Below, piece after piece: positions 35,265 through 45,425 of a DNA stretch of 64,000 bases (its first letter is position 1; each line of letters opens with the position of its first letter). The notes under the pieces are model-generated. The model made no database searches. It was not told where the DNA came from and worked only from the letters and a program-made list of their open reading frames with translations. The position numbers and the translations under genes were made by a program. The stretch comes from Gammaproteobacteria bacterium (GTDB lineage Bacteria; Pseudomonadota; Gammaproteobacteria; JABDBA01): positions 1 through 64,000 of the forward strand of contig JABDBA010000006.1 of the NCBI GenBank assembly GCA_013288885.1, in the 5' to 3' direction.

Positions 35265-36944
35265 ATGGATAATTCTACGTTAGATGCTGATCTCCATGAA
35301 TCAGAAGCAGAAGAAGGCTTTGGATTCCCAGATGATTTATCTGAAGTTGAATCGCCAGAACATGAAGATAATATTGCGGTACAAAGTTCTGATAAGTTAA
35401 TAAATGATAAAGAATTAGAATTAGAAAAATTAATTTCAAACTTTAAAACTTATGTTTCAAGTTGTTTAAATGAAGAAGAAAATTCCGAATTAAAACTAAA
35501 ACTAAAATTTCCTAGATCTACCCTGGATTCGATTGATAAAAAAAACACGGTTTATCAGATAAGTCAATCATGTGAAAAATTTTTAGCTCACATGATTAGA
35601 AAATGTCAATACCAGCCATCAGCAGAATACTGTAGGTTGTACAATGCAGCACAAGAATTATTGCATTTATATGATCCTGGCATGTTTCCCAGCCCAGGCA
35701 AATTAACAGTTCCAACGGATCAGGAAGTAAAACAACAGCCAGACGAAGTAAAACCGCAACCAGATAAGCAGGACATAGAAGTCAATGAACTTAAAACAGT
35801 TCATGCAAATATAATTCAACTTTGCCAAGTGCTTTTGGTAAAATACAGCGTAAACGGAGACATCGTTTCTTATACAGATAGAATGGGTGAAAAAACATTG
35901 AGTCTTTCTGCTTTAAAAGCAGAGAATTTTGAAATACAAGTAGAGACATTTTTTCAAGCTAAACGGAACAAATTACCCGCAATATATAATTTCATTTATC
36001 ATTGTCTTTTATCCATGGCGTTGAATAGTAAGCTATCAAATGCTGAACAAGTCAAACGAATAATTTTGATGAAAGGAGTAGAGGCTTGTCCAGGTCGGCC
36101 ACTTGGTTCAGGCGTTATGCGTGCTGCAATAGCAAAACATTTCGCTGCTAGTTTGAGTTTGTTAAATTCGAAAGAATTAATAGAAGTAAAGCAGTGGATT
36201 GGACAGTTGATTGAGCCCCAAGGAAAATGGTCGCAGAATAAACAGTACGGTTTACTAAAAGCTGATTTACAGGATTCTCTACAGAAGATTGATGAGAATT
36301 TGAGAAAGAAATTAGCAGCAGATAAAGAATTGGAAAAACAAAAAACAGCAGAGGAACAACAAAAAAAATCAGCAGAGGCCACTATGAAAGCCGCTATAGC
36401 TTTAGACGCTCTATCGAATAGGCCATTTTTTTTAAGTGGGAACAGAGACGGGAAAAGACCCGAGAGAGATGAAAATGAGATCGAGGGTTTTGATTGGGCT
36501 TTAGATCCTGATATCCCCTCTGAACTTTTTGATACCCCAGGAAAAAGAGCGCCATCTTCTAGCTCTGCATCTGTAGCTTCTAATTCCTTGGGAAATTTCA
36601 CGGCATCATCATCTGCTGTTTCCGGCGCAGCGCCGTTTGTAAGGGCCCTGACAGCCCGACATCCTGTGTATACACCGGCAGTTTCTACGTTACACACTGA
36701 ATCAAAAACGGAACCAATGACTAAAGAAAAGGCAGCATTAAAAGCTGATGAGCTGCACATTAAATATGTTGATTTGAAAGAAACAGATATTGAGAACAGA
36801 AAAAAATACTTAGAAGATATGCAAGCCCTTATTCAAAAATTCAGCTTACCTGAATATGAATGGGTAGCGGGGGTTCTAGGCAAGTTAACTGGTTCGACAT
36901 CTTCCAGCGCTTCCTTCAGCGCAACCCCAAAAAATGGTAGATAA
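35265..36944 (+). CDS. Unknown acidic protein with coiled coil, candidate effector
   Basis: A 559-residue soluble protein with GAGGTGATG before its ATG. An acidic N-terminus (ESEAEEGFGFPDDLSEVESP, about residues 13-32) is followed by a helical domain, a Lys/Glu coiled coil (DKEL, EKQKTAEEQQKKSAEATMKA, about 355-380), a Ser/Ala-rich linker (SSSSASVASNSLGN, about 430-445) and a helical C-terminus ending in a Ser/Thr-rich tail. No domain is recognised. It sits behind the 931-residue gene and ends at a 23-bp perfect palindrome. Effector status is inferred from composition and setting only. Confidence 0.75.
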   Translation: MDNSTLDADLHESEAEEGFGFPDDLSEVESPEHEDNIAVQSSDKLINDKELELEKLISNFKTYVSSCLNEEENSELKLKLKFPRSTLDSIDKKNTVYQISQSCEKFLAHMIRKCQYQPSAEYCRLYNAAQELLHLYDPGMFPSPGKLTVPTDQEVKQQPDEVKPQPDKQDIEVNELKTVHANIIQLCQVLLVKYSVNGDIVSYTDRMGEKTLSLSALKAENFEIQVETFFQAKRNKLPAIYNFIYHCLLSMALNSKLSNAEQVKRIILMKGVEACPGRPLGSGVMRAAIAKHFAASLSLLNSKELIEVKQWIGQLIEPQGKWSQNKQYGLLKADLQDSLQKIDENLRKKLAADKELEKQKTAEEQQKKSAEATMKAAIALDALSNRPFFLSGNRDGKRPERDENEIEGFDWALDPDIPSELFDTPGKRAPSSSSASVASNSLGNFTASSSAVSGAAPFVRALTARHPVYTPAVSTLHTESKTEPMTKEKAALKADELHIKYVDLKETDIENRKKYLEDMQALIQKFSLPEYEWVAGVLGKLTGSTSSSASFSATPKNGR

Positions 36945-36967
36945 TAGTTGTTTTAAAAATCTGACGA

Positions 36968-37017
36968 TGCCACGTCTGGAATAAGGAATAGTGTTATTCC
37001 TTATTCCAGACGTGGCA
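36968..37017. terminator. Perfect 23-bp palindrome between convergent genes
   Basis: 36968-36990 and 36995-37017 are exact reverse complements around GTGT. It lies between the gene ending at 36944 (+) and the thioesterase gene ending at 37021 (-), so it can terminate both. Its right arm recurs singly at 32241, showing it belongs to a dispersed or mobile repeat. Confidence 0.7.
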
Positions 37018-37020
37018 CCT

Positions 37021-37449
37021 TCACCGATCCATCACCGCCATTGTTAAACGGTTGATGGATACTAATTTCTTGTTTTCATCGACGATTTCGATGCTCCACA
37101 CATGGGTGGTGCGGCCTATGTGATAGGGTTTGGCGGTGCCAAATACGTAGCCGGAACGCATCGAGCGGATGTGGTTAGTGTTGATATCTAAGCCCACGCA
37201 ATATTGTTTGGTGATGTCTACACAACAATTAGCAGCAGTGCTGCCGACTGTTTCTGCTAATACGCAAGATGCACCGCCATGCATGATGCCAATTGGTTGT
37301 TTGGTGCGTTCATCGACGGGCATTTTTGCCACCATAAAATCGGTGCCAATTTCAATGAATTCAATGCCAAGATGGGTGACCATGGTGTTTGCACCGCGAT
37401 CATTGATCATTTTTAAAGTTAGTTCTTGATGCCAGATGGGGTTTTTCAT
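37021..37449 (-). CDS. Hotdog-fold acyl-CoA thioesterase (YdiI/PaaI-like)
   Basis: A 142-residue hotdog thioesterase. The family signature GIMHGGASCVLAETVGSTAA (about residues 53-72) contains the helix with the conserved His-Gly-Gly and catalytic Glu. The N-terminal MVTHLGIEFIEIG and the C-terminal GRTTHVWSIEIVDENKKLVS fit the YdiI/MenI and EntH branch, which hydrolyses aromatic or fatty acyl-CoAs. The exact substrate cannot be told. It is followed upstream by hflD and mnmA on the same strand. Confidence 0.88.
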   Translation of the reverse strand: MKNPIWHQELTLKMINDRGANTMVTHLGIEFIEIGTDFMVAKMPVDERTKQPIGIMHGGASCVLAETVGSTAANCCVDITKQYCVGLDINTNHIRSMRSGYVFGTAKPYHIGRTTHVWSIEIVDENKKLVSINRLTMAVMDR

Positions 37450-37458
37450 TGTTGGTCC

Positions 37459-38091
37459 TCATGATTTCTGCAAAATCTGCTTTGCCATATTAGTTAATTT
37501 TGATCGACAAAAAATAATCTGCCAACGTGCACCGCCCATTTGTTGCCACAAAACTGCCGACCGCACACCTGCCAATAATATGGCGCGTACTTTGTTAACA
37601 ATCTCGGTTTGATTTAAATATTTAGCATTGCCTAATATTTGAATACGATACGGTAATGTACCTAAGGTATTTAAATAAATATCGGCTAAACTGGCAATAA
37701 CATTAGGATGTGTAGGAGAAAAATATTTAGCTTGTGATATCGCGATATTTACACGGCGCGTTAATGTTGATAGCATTTCCGCGCGATGGATTAATTTTCT
37801 TTCGAGATGAAACATGCTAATAACATAACGACTAATAGTCGGGTCAGTTGGTTTTTTATCATTCCCCAACAAATGAATTATTTCTAGCAAACCCATACGC
37901 ACGTTTTGCTCACCGCCATAGACAGTAACTACGTCGGGTGCATCGATTTTATAAATGCTGTTGATCAAAGCGTTAAATGCATCTTCATTGACAGCACCGT
38001 CTTTCGCCAAATCACGCACCAACACCGCCGCTTGAAAAACACCGGCTAGTGCTAGCGTAATATTATAATATTTTTGATTCACCTCACTCAT
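37459..38091 (-). CDS. hflD: HflD, lysogenization regulator homologue
   Basis: I chose ATG 38091, which overlaps the mnmA stop as ATGA. The 210-residue product has the family length (about 213 in E. coli). The starting segment [20 protein letters not shown] and [20 protein letters not shown] near the C-terminus match HflD. In E. coli this inner-membrane-associated protein modulates lambda CII; its cellular role is unclear. The mnmA-hflD order is the conserved gammaproteobacterial arrangement. purB does not follow here. Confidence 0.92.
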   Translation of the reverse strand: MSEVNQKYYNITLALAGVFQAAVLVRDLAKDGAVNEDAFNALINSIYKIDAPDVVTVYGGEQNVRMGLLEIIHLLGNDKKPTDPTISRYVISMFHLERKLIHRAEMLSTLTRRVNIAISQAKYFSPTHPNVIASLADIYLNTLGTLPYRIQILGNAKYLNQTEIVNKVRAILLAGVRSAVLWQQMGGARWQIIFCRSKLTNMAKQILQKS

Positions 38092-39176
38092 AAAATCACC
38101 CCACCCCCTAAACAAATTTCATCTTGATAAAAAACGATCGATTGGCCCGGCGTTACTGCCCACTGCGGCTCGTCGAATTCCACCGTATACTGCCCTTGCG
38201 TATCAGGCTGTACCGTACACGATTTTTCTTGTTGCCGATAACGGGTTTTAGCTGCACATCTTAATGGCATTTGCGGAGTTTCGCCACTGATCCAGCTCAA
38301 TTGGGCGCAAGTTAATGCGCTAGAAAGCAATAAAGGGTGTTGGTGCCCCTGCGCGACGATTAATACATTGCGTTCGAGATCTTTAGCGACCACATACCAC
38401 GGTGTATCGTCAGTATCCCGCAAACCTCCGATACCTAAACCTTGGCGTTGACCAATGGTGTAATACATCAAACCATCGTGCTTACCTATTTTTTTGCCGG
38501 ATGGCGTTTCGATCACACCCGGTTGCGCTGGAATGTATTGTTGCAGAAACGTTTTGAAACGACGCTCACCAATAAAACAAATGCCGGTGCTGTCTTTTTT
38601 AGCATGATTAATAAAACCCGCTTGCGCTGCGATGCGCCGTACTTCAGGCTTAGGCAAATCACCTACGGGGAATAAACTGCGCGCTAATTGCATCTGCCCT
38701 AATGTATAAAGAAAATAACTTTGATCTTTATTCGGGTCGTTGCCTTTTAGCAAAAAATATTTATCACTATCTTGCGTGAGTTTACGCACATAATGACCGG
38801 TCGCGATAAAATCTGCACCTAACTCTACGGCAAAATCTAAAAACGCTTTAAATTTAATTTCTCTATTACACAAAATATCCGGGTTTGGTGTGCGCCCTGC
38901 GCGATATTCTGCTAAAAAATATTCAAACACATGATCCCAATATTCTGCGGCAAAATTAACGGTATGCAATTGAATTTTTAAACGATCACAAACCGCTTGC
39001 GCATCGGCAATATCCTGGCTCGCACTGCAATAATTTTCCGTATCATCTTCTTCCCAATTTTTCATGAACAAGCCCTGCACCTCATAACCTTGTTCTTGTA
39101 GCAATAACGCAGCCACAGAGGAATCAACTCCTCCCGATAAACCGACGATAACACGCTGTGGGGGATGGGTGAGCAT
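38088..39176 (-). CDS. mnmA: tRNA-specific 2-thiouridylase MnmA
   Basis: MnmA activates U34 of tRNA-Lys, -Glu and -Gln with ATP and transfers sulfur from the Tus relay to make 2-thiouridine. The 362-residue product shows the PP-loop [16 protein letters not shown] (about residues 10-25), the first catalytic Cys in [13 protein letters not shown] (about 100), the second in [13 protein letters not shown] (about 195), and the C-terminal beta-barrel. It is coupled to hflD by ATGA. The upstream neighbour is a large unknown gene, 12 bp away on the same strand. Confidence 0.97.
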   Translation of the reverse strand: MLTHPPQRVIVGLSGGVDSSVAALLLQEQGYEVQGLFMKNWEEDDTENYCSASQDIADAQAVCDRLKIQLHTVNFAAEYWDHVFEYFLAEYRAGRTPNPDILCNREIKFKAFLDFAVELGADFIATGHYVRKLTQDSDKYFLLKGNDPNKDQSYFLYTLGQMQLARSLFPVGDLPKPEVRRIAAQAGFINHAKKDSTGICFIGERRFKTFLQQYIPAQPGVIETPSGKKIGKHDGLMYYTIGQRQGLGIGGLRDTDDTPWYVVAKDLERNVLIVAQGHQHPLLLSSALTCAQLSWISGETPQMPLRCAAKTRYRQQEKSCTVQPDTQGQYTVEFDEPQWAVTPGQSIVFYQDEICLGGGVIL

Positions 39177-39188
39177 AGCTAAACAATC

Positions 39189-42100
39189 TTAAGCGGGCGT
39201 TGGCGCTGATGATGGTGGTGGTGTTACTACTGAAGCAGATGGTGATGAAGCAGCTGGCGACCCTTCCGAGTCCGATTGTGAGGATTTACGGCTCGATGTT
39301 TGGCTACTATGCATACTAGGGGTACGACTATTAGGTGCAGAAGCTACACCTAGTTCTGTGGCAAAATTAGGATTAATATTTTGAATCTGCCTGCCAAATT
39401 CAGCAACAACTGTCTTAGTTGCGTGAAGACGAAATTCTTGGATAAACCAATCTTTTAAGGCATCATGTATTCCAAAAATTAAATCCAGGTGTTGTGGAAG
39501 CAATAGTAATGTTCGTACATTATCCAATCTCTTCTCTAAAGAAGCTGCAAGCATTCTTTTGCAACATGCTTCAGATGCAAGCATAGCGAGAAATAGTTTT
39601 TTCGAGTGGCTTGAACCTTCTTCCTGTATATATTTAGCCAATGGCTCCGCTGACATAGAATTTACTATTGACGTTAATAAACATTCAGAATTACCTAATG
39701 TATTAAGTTCTAATTTAATATTTGCCAACATCATATCCATTAACTGTTTATCTTTAATGATGGTTTCACGAGCAGCATTTTTGTTTTGCGGCCAAATAAA
39801 TATATAAGCCAATAATTGCGGATGTAAATTAATATAATTTTGATATGCGGTTCTCGTGCAATAAAGGTAACTTAAACGAGTTGTAACTGTCACCAACGCA
39901 CGTTCGTCAACGTTCATTAAACTTACTAATAATTCGGGCGGCGAAAATAATATTATATGGTCTAATACCGACACCAAATTATAAGCAAGCATATTTTTAC
40001 GAACCCCTTCAGGTGCTACCTGATACATCCGCAAAAACCGTTCGGGATTATTTTCTGCTACCAAAAATTGCCGTAATATTTTTTCCCAAATCACATTATT
40101 ATCAAATAAAATCTCCATTTTCTCACGCAACGCCTGACATTTTTGGTTGAATTCAGCATCAATATATAAATCAACCAAACGGCTTGCTAAAGGATAGCTT
40201 GAAGATGTTTCGGTCGCGATGAATTCACCGAATACATGCAGCACTTGCTGAAGCTCTTCAGGTGAAGCTGCATTTGCTATAACATTGCATAACTGAGCAA
40301 AGTTACCACAACACTGTCTTTGTTCATCTCGAGTTAAATTTAAAAACTGTGCGGCAGTGAACTCTGCTTTTTCATCGTATCTCACTGGTCGTTCTTGCTC
40401 AGGTAACTGCATAATAAATTGAGCACGCTTATCTGGGCTAGCATGATGTAAAATAGTTGCTTTAAAAGTTTGGATGCTGGGGTCGTTGGCTTGGAAAAGC
40501 TGGCGTAAAGTGGAATAGCGTAAAACTCCTAGTGGTTTCTTGAAAACGTTATGAGCAACGCCAGATAAAAGGAGAAAACGATTGACGTACATATCATATG
40601 GTATAAAAGATTCCGGCAGTTGATCAAGTTGCCCCTGGAATCTTTCTCTAATGGTATCATCTGCGACATTTATTTGACGATGAAGGCTATTACGTTGATC
40701 CGTAATTTTATCATTTTGCACCTCATAATAATTATTTAAATCCCGTAAAATAGTCACATGTCCCTGAGTAAATAAATCCATCAAGTCATTACTCAATAAT
40801 GGAGTAAGATCATCAAGGGTCTCCAGGTTTTTTCCGGTTTTAGCTTTAGAGTAAAATTCGTTAATAACTGAATCTATAGCATTGCAAAATTTGATTAATA
40901 AACCTTGGTTTTTATTAACATCACTAGCATCTAAATCAATTTCATCTTTAAGCTCGACGAGTTTTTGTAATAATCCTTGCAGAGCTACGCGCAATTCATT
41001 CTCATCTTTCTCTTCTTTACTTTCTTGTACCACTGTACCAACCAAATGATCAGCAAAATCCGTCACTTCTTTAGGCGCATTCTCGCCACTTGTAACTTTC
41101 TGCAAATATTCATTGGTCGTATCAAGCAACGGCTGCTTTGTGCCACCTTTCTTAAAAATCTCACCGCGCACGATGGCATCACCCACCGTAAAAGCTTTGG
41201 TTAAAAGTAACCCAGGTGTAGCACTCGCGGCAAAAGCACCTAGAATAGGCGCTGGATCTTCACACAACCTTCCTCTATTTTTATTGCCATCCATTAAGCG
41301 GCTTAAACAGATAGGGCCTAATGCCTGCAAATATTTTACTTTATCGCGATCCAATAGCGCACCAAATTCTCCCTGCAATGCTTGTAATTGATCACCACTA
41401 GCTCGCTGAAACTCTGCTTCAATCAATGCACGATGGGCTGCTTGTTTATTTCGCGCTACTGCCGATGTTGGATTATGCTTAATAATATCTTCCCAAATGA
41501 ATTTTAATTCATGCGGAGTAAAAACGCCTTGATACATAGCCACGTAAGCACCTATATATTTGTTTTTTGGCAGTTTAGCGATTAAGGTTTCATTATGGAG
41601 TAGATCATCATCGACTGCTTTATGGAACAAAGAACCTTGTAAAGGACGTGGGCTAGCGTTAAGCACTGCAAAATCAGAACAGAGAACTACCAGTTTCTCA
41701 GTATCTCCTGTTGTTAATCGCCCGTATAATAAACGTTGCCATATATCTGTTTTTTTCAGTTTTTTAATCACCGCAGCGTCATTGGCTAAATTTTGAATAA
41801 CTTGCCGTCTTGATTCAGCATCAGGATTACCAAAAACAATTGCTTCGATGGAGGTGTTTTCTAACTGGCTGCCGGGAGTGGGTACTGAACTATCACGACC
41901 AAATAAGCGTTTGACCCAACCGAACACGCCTGATGAACTTTGTGGCGCTCGTACTACTGTCTTTAATAACTCAGGGTATTTAATAGCAACAGTGGGTATA
42001 AGTTTTTGCGGTGTAGCTGGTGATTTGCCATGCCACCAATTCGAAACACGTTCGCGCCAACTTGTGCTACGTGGTTGCGGAAACAAACATTCGGCAATGC

Positions 42101-43592
42101 TTTTATCGCGCAACGCTAAAGTTTCTTTTTGTGCGGGCGTTAAAAAACCGATTACTTTAGGGATAGCCAATATTTTTTTAATTTGATCGTTATTAAAAGC
42201 TGCAATTTTATCGAATACTAATGCTTGATCGGTTGTTAAACGACTTAGTAAATGATTAATGGCCTGACGTTTTTTAATTCCCGTTAAATTTTCATCAATA
42301 GCATCTGTAACATAGGTTGCTATATTTTTTTCTCGGGTCACATGTTCTTGAATTTTTACTTGCCATCCTGCGGCATTTAAATTTGGATAGCGTTTATAAA
42401 TAGCACCGACATTTTTAGGATTACCCTGGCTAAATCGAGCAAATAATTTTGTATCGTAAAAAATGGCTTTCGCATATTTTTCATTATTGAAAGCTAAAAT
42501 GAATAAATCTTCGGCGCTTGCATCTGCAGCAAAAGAAATATCACTTAATATCCCCAAATCTCCATGGACGTATTTTTTCTTTAACCGACTATACTCTGCC
42601 GCAAAAACATCGCGTTCAAGTTGTGTCTGCGATAATTGGCCATCACGCAGTTTTTTTAAAACAACTTGTAACGTTTGTTGTTTAATATCTGCTGTTACAG
42701 CTGGGTCGTATACTTCAGTAAAACAACTTTCTACTTTAAATGTGACACCGGCAAATGGTCGACCAGGTTTTGTAGCATGGCCTGGTTCATTGTTGTGACG
42801 GAAAACAAAAGTCGATGAACGCACTGCGAGCGGAGCAGATGGATCGGTTTTAATTGTTCTAGCTGAAGATGCCGTTTTGGAACACGAATATTGATGAAGA
42901 CTTTCTGTCACGGTAACCGCCAGCGAACCATCAGCACGAACTGTTTGTTGGTAGCTACGACTGCCCTTGAAAGTGGGGCCTTGGCTATCAAGATAATCTA
43001 TTCCTTTTGCTATAAAACTGCGATGGCCTACGTATTGACGACTAAGTTCATGTAGTGTGGCATCAGCATTATCCCAGTTTGTATCTTTTGCAATGTCAGG
43101 GCGACGTGCAGTCGCATACCCATCGTAGATTGTTTGTAAATCTTTGCGCAGTTGCTGTGTAGTTGTTCTTTCAGACTTGAAATTTTTTAAAACAATTAAA
43201 TAAGCAATGGCTTCGTTATAAAAAACATTCAAGCTATTACTGTTAGCAGTGATGGCAGACTGCAAGGTCATGAAATCTTGATCTTGAAGATTTTTTATTA
43301 AAGCTCCCTTTTTATCTTGATCAACAACACCCGCCCTAAACTGCAATTCAATATTTTTTGCAATGAGGTCTTTTATAGCGCCGATCGCTTTTTCAGCATC
43401 GGTGTTTTTTTCTTCAGCGCACGCAAAGGCGATTTCAGCGTGAGGTTGCAGATATGCATCGATAGATGTGAGATCGCGGTATTCGACAATAAGCTGCCAT
43501 TCTTTGTCATTAATTTGTGACAGGGGCTTGTTAAAAGCTTGTTTGGCCTCGTCAAAGCGCTTTTTGTCTAAGTTTAAGGTAAAATAACCCAT
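39189..43592 (-). CDS. 1467-residue unknown protein, candidate Dot/Icm effector
   Basis: A very large, soluble, helical protein starting MGYFTLNLDKKRFDEAKQAF. No signal peptide, membrane helices, P-loop or repeat domain is recognised. The C-terminal ~50 residues are Ser/Pro-rich (SMHSSQTSSRKSSQSDSEGS, then SPSASVVTPPPSSAPTPA). Similar tails end the proteins at 1 and 51060. It lies 12 bp upstream of mnmA on the same strand, yet its own leader contains a long inverted repeat (43622-43713). Legionellales genomes encode many such giant orphan proteins as effectors. Here that is an inference from size, composition and context. Confidence 0.75.
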   Translation of the reverse strand: MGYFTLNLDKKRFDEAKQAFNKPLSQINDKEWQLIVEYRDLTSIDAYLQPHAEIAFACAEEKNTDAEKAIGAIKDLIAKNIELQFRAGVVDQDKKGALIKNLQDQDFMTLQSAITANSNSLNVFYNEAIAYLIVLKNFKSERTTTQQLRKDLQTIYDGYATARRPDIAKDTNWDNADATLHELSRQYVGHRSFIAKGIDYLDSQGPTFKGSRSYQQTVRADGSLAVTVTESLHQYSCSKTASSARTIKTDPSAPLAVRSSTFVFRHNNEPGHATKPGRPFAGVTFKVESCFTEVYDPAVTADIKQQTLQVVLKKLRDGQLSQTQLERDVFAAEYSRLKKKYVHGDLGILSDISFAADASAEDLFILAFNNEKYAKAIFYDTKLFARFSQGNPKNVGAIYKRYPNLNAAGWQVKIQEHVTREKNIATYVTDAIDENLTGIKKRQAINHLLSRLTTDQALVFDKIAAFNNDQIKKILAIPKVIGFLTPAQKETLALRDKSIAECLFPQPRSTSWRERVSNWWHGKSPATPQKLIPTVAIKYPELLKTVVRAPQSSSGVFGWVKRLFGRDSSVPTPGSQLENTSIEAIVFGNPDAESRRQVIQNLANDAAVIKKLKKTDIWQRLLYGRLTTGDTEKLVVLCSDFAVLNASPRPLQGSLFHKAVDDDLLHNETLIAKLPKNKYIGAYVAMYQGVFTPHELKFIWEDIIKHNPTSAVARNKQAAHRALIEAEFQRASGDQLQALQGEFGALLDRDKVKYLQALGPICLSRLMDGNKNRGRLCEDPAPILGAFAASATPGLLLTKAFTVGDAIVRGEIFKKGGTKQPLLDTTNEYLQKVTSGENAPKEVTDFADHLVGTVVQESKEEKDENELRVALQGLLQKLVELKDEIDLDASDVNKNQGLLIKFCNAIDSVINEFYSKAKTGKNLETLDDLTPLLSNDLMDLFTQGHVTILRDLNNYYEVQNDKITDQRNSLHRQINVADDTIRERFQGQLDQLPESFIPYDMYVNRFLLLSGVAHNVFKKPLGVLRYSTLRQLFQANDPSIQTFKATILHHASPDKRAQFIMQLPEQERPVRYDEKAEFTAAQFLNLTRDEQRQCCGNFAQLCNVIANAASPEELQQVLHVFGEFIATETSSSYPLASRLVDLYIDAEFNQKCQALREKMEILFDNNVIWEKILRQFLVAENNPERFLRMYQVAPEGVRKNMLAYNLVSVLDHIILFSPPELLVSLMNVDERALVTVTTRLSYLYCTRTAYQNYINLHPQLLAYIFIWPQNKNAARETIIKDKQLMDMMLANIKLELNTLGNSECLLTSIVNSMSAEPLAKYIQEEGSSHSKKLFLAMLASEACCKRMLAASLEKRLDNVRTLLLLPQHLDLIFGIHDALKDWFIQEFRLHATKTVVAEFGRQIQNINPNFATELGVASAPNSRTPSMHSSQTSSRKSSQSDSEGSPAASSPSASVVTPPPSSAPTPA

Positions 43593-43621
43593 AGTTGTGT
43601 CTCAGTTCTTGTTTTTGGTTC

Positions 43622-43713
43622 ATGGGGTCAGATCTTGACTTGCTACATGTCTAGAAGAAGTTGGACCCATAGAATTATTAGTTAACATGTAGCAAGTCAA
43701 GATCTGACCCCAT
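43622..43713. repeat. 29-bp perfect inverted repeat upstream of the 1467-aa gene
   Basis: 43622-43650 and 43685-43713 are exact reverse complements with a 34-bp spacer. The repeat lies between the start of the 1467-aa gene and the end of sco1. The length and perfection suggest a recent insertion (miniature transposable element or IS end pair) or a strong operator or attenuator. No transposase is nearby. Confidence 0.75.
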
Positions 43714-43749
43714 TATACCTGATTTATAAGGTAAATGTCAGGGGGTTTT

Positions 43750-43779
43750 CCCTCACCCTAACCCTCTCCCAGGGGGAGA
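43750..43779. repeat. CCCTCACCC repeat family, copy 2 (terminator-like)
   Basis: It has the same CCCTCACCCTAACCCTCTCC core as the repeat at 577-606. TCTCCC (43765-43770) pairs with GGGAGA (43774-43779). It lies just beyond the sco1 stop on the side of transcription, so it probably terminates the cox operon. Confidence 0.6.
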
Positions 43780-43791
43780 TCGGAAAACCAA

Positions 43792-44412
43792 CTACCCCAC
43801 GATTTTGGTGTAATCCTTAGCGATTTGGCTGGGGTCGTGCGGCATCGAGAATACCGCAGCAAGGGCGCCTTTGGGGTTAATCAATAGCAACGCCCCACTG
43901 TGGTCGATTTGGTAGTCGGTCGCTACGGCGGTGGGGCTGGGGTCTTTCACTTTCATGTATAACACGCTGAGCTGCTGGGTGAGTAAAGTCAGCTCTTTTT
44001 GGCTGCCAGTCGCCCCTTGAAAGCTAGGGTCAAAACCGGTGACATATTGGTGGATAATCGGCAAGGTATCGCGTTCTGGATCGAGGGAGATAAACACCAC
44101 TTGCGGTAGTTTTTGTTTATCAGCCTGTAAGTTGGCGTAAATCTGTTTTAGCGACGCCATGGTGGTCGGGCATATACTGCCGCATTGGGTAAAGCCAAAA
44201 AATAAGAATGTCCAATGACCGGATAAATTCTGGTTCGTAAAGGGTTGGTTGGTGCTATCCGTCAAAGTAAACGCATTTAAGGTGCGCGGTTGGGGCAACA
44301 CGGTGGCCGTGGTTACTTGTTGTGACAAGCTGCTTGCTTGGGTGGTAGTTGCAGCTAAGCTGAGAGTGATAACAGTGCTGATTAAGAGCAATTTAAATAT
44401 TGATTTTTTCAT
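43792..44412 (-). CDS. SCO1/SenC copper chaperone for cytochrome oxidase
   Basis: ATG 44412 is chosen: GAGG lies upstream and the signal anchor (MKKSIFKLLLISTVITLSLA) begins there. The upstream extension is repeat DNA. The ~206-residue thioredoxin-fold protein carries the copper site CGSIC (in GFTQCGSICPTTMASL) and the distal His in YQIDHSGALLLINPKG. SCO proteins deliver or reduce copper for the CuA site of cytochrome oxidase subunit II. It is the last gene of the cox operon and is separated from ctaB by about 150 bp holding a REP-like repeat. Confidence 0.93.
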   Translation of the reverse strand: MKKSIFKLLLISTVITLSLAATTTQASSLSQQVTTATVLPQPRTLNAFTLTDSTNQPFTNQNLSGHWTFLFFGFTQCGSICPTTMASLKQIYANLQADKQKLPQVVFISLDPERDTLPIIHQYVTGFDPSFQGATGSQKELTLLTQQLSVLYMKVKDPSPTAVATDYQIDHSGALLLINPKGALAAVFSMPHDPSQIAKDYTKIVG

Positions 44413-44452
44413 AACCGCTACCTCTTGAGTAATTTTATTTATATTAAAAACT

Positions 44453-44544
44453 GTAGGTCGGTTCAAGCGAAGCGGAACCGACAGCAAAAATGATTTCAAC
44501 ATCGCATGTCGGCTCCGTCGCTTGCGCTCCTTGAGCCGACCTAC
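44453..44544. repeat. REP-like inverted repeat inside the cox operon
   Basis: The left arm (from 44453, GTAGGTCGGTTCAAG...AACCGACA) and right arm (44507-44544, TGTCGGCTCC...GAGCCGACCTAC) are imperfect reverse complements. This 'gtaggtcgg...ccgacctac' unit is a common dispersed palindrome type in proteobacteria. It lies between ctaB and the sco1 start and could uncouple sco1 expression. Confidence 0.6.
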
Positions 44545-44564
44545 GTTGTTGCAATGACACAAAA

Positions 44565-45425
44565 TCATATAAAATAATGATCGACCAACAACACAACAAA
44601 CAACACCATTAAATAAATAATGGAATAACGAAACGTTTCTAGAGCGATGCGTTCACCGGTTTTGAAATACAAACAAAATGCGAAATAAAGAAAACCCGCA
44701 TCGAGTATTAATGTTCCGATCAAATAAATAATGCCGCTCATGCCAATCACATACGGCAATAAACTAACCGCCGTCAACAAAAACGTATACAGCAAAATGG
44801 CTAATTTAGTGAATGGTATGCCATGCGTGACGGGCAGCATAGGAATATCAGCTTTGGCATAATCAGCGAAACGAGCGATGGCGAGCGCCCAAAAATGCGG
44901 CGGCGTCCATACAAAAATAATCAGCATTAATAATAAACTTTGTGGATCAAGATGCCCCGTAACCGCCGTCCAACCTAACACTGGCGGTGCAGCACCGGCA
45001 GCACCACCGATGACAATATTTTGCGGTGTGGTGCGTTTTAAATAAAGTGTGTAAATGCCAGCGTAACCAATCAACGTTAAAAATGTAAGTGCGGCAGTGA
45101 GTGCGTTCACAAAAAAAATTAACACCAACATGCCAAGGCCGCCAATAATAATCGCGAAATACATTGCATGGCGTGAACTGACACGCCCAGTAGGAATAGG
45201 ACGACGATGTGTGCGCGCCATCATTGCATCGATGCGATAATCAGCGAGGTGATTAATAGCCGCTGCAGAACCAGCGCAAAATGCAATGCCAATAGTTCCG
45301 AAAATAAAAGCATGCCACGGTATTAAACCTGGTGCAGCTAATTGCATACCGACAATCGCCGTTAATAACATTAACGCGACTACACGCGGTTTGCACAGTT
45401 CTAAATAATCACGCCAATGGCACAT
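44565..45425 (-). CDS. ctaB: Protoheme IX farnesyltransferase (heme O synthase)
   Basis: CtaB/CyoE adds a farnesyl group to heme b, giving heme O. The 286-residue polytopic membrane protein contains the UbiA-family Asp motif [20 protein letters not shown] (about residues 58-77) and a second motif around [17 protein letters not shown], with about eight or nine membrane helices. It abuts ctaA (one-base overlap at 45425), as is usual in heme A pathways. Confidence 0.95.
   Translation of the reverse strand: MCHWRDYLELCKPRVVALMLLTAIVGMQLAAPGLIPWHAFIFGTIGIAFCAGSAAAINHLADYRIDAMMARTHRRPIPTGRVSSRHAMYFAIIIGGLGMLVLIFFVNALTAALTFLTLIGYAGIYTLYLKRTTPQNIVIGGAAGAAPPVLGWTAVTGHLDPQSLLLMLIIFVWTPPHFWALAIARFADYAKADIPMLPVTHGIPFTKLAILLYTFLLTAVSLLPYVIGMSGIIYLIGTLILDAGFLYFAFCLYFKTGERIALETFRYSIIYLMVLFVVLLVDHYFI

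Noticed and set aside
35999..36760. Antisense 253-residue Ser/Phe-rich frame
   Set aside because: It is the complement of the 559-residue gene's Lys/Glu and Ser/Ala stretches, without start signals.
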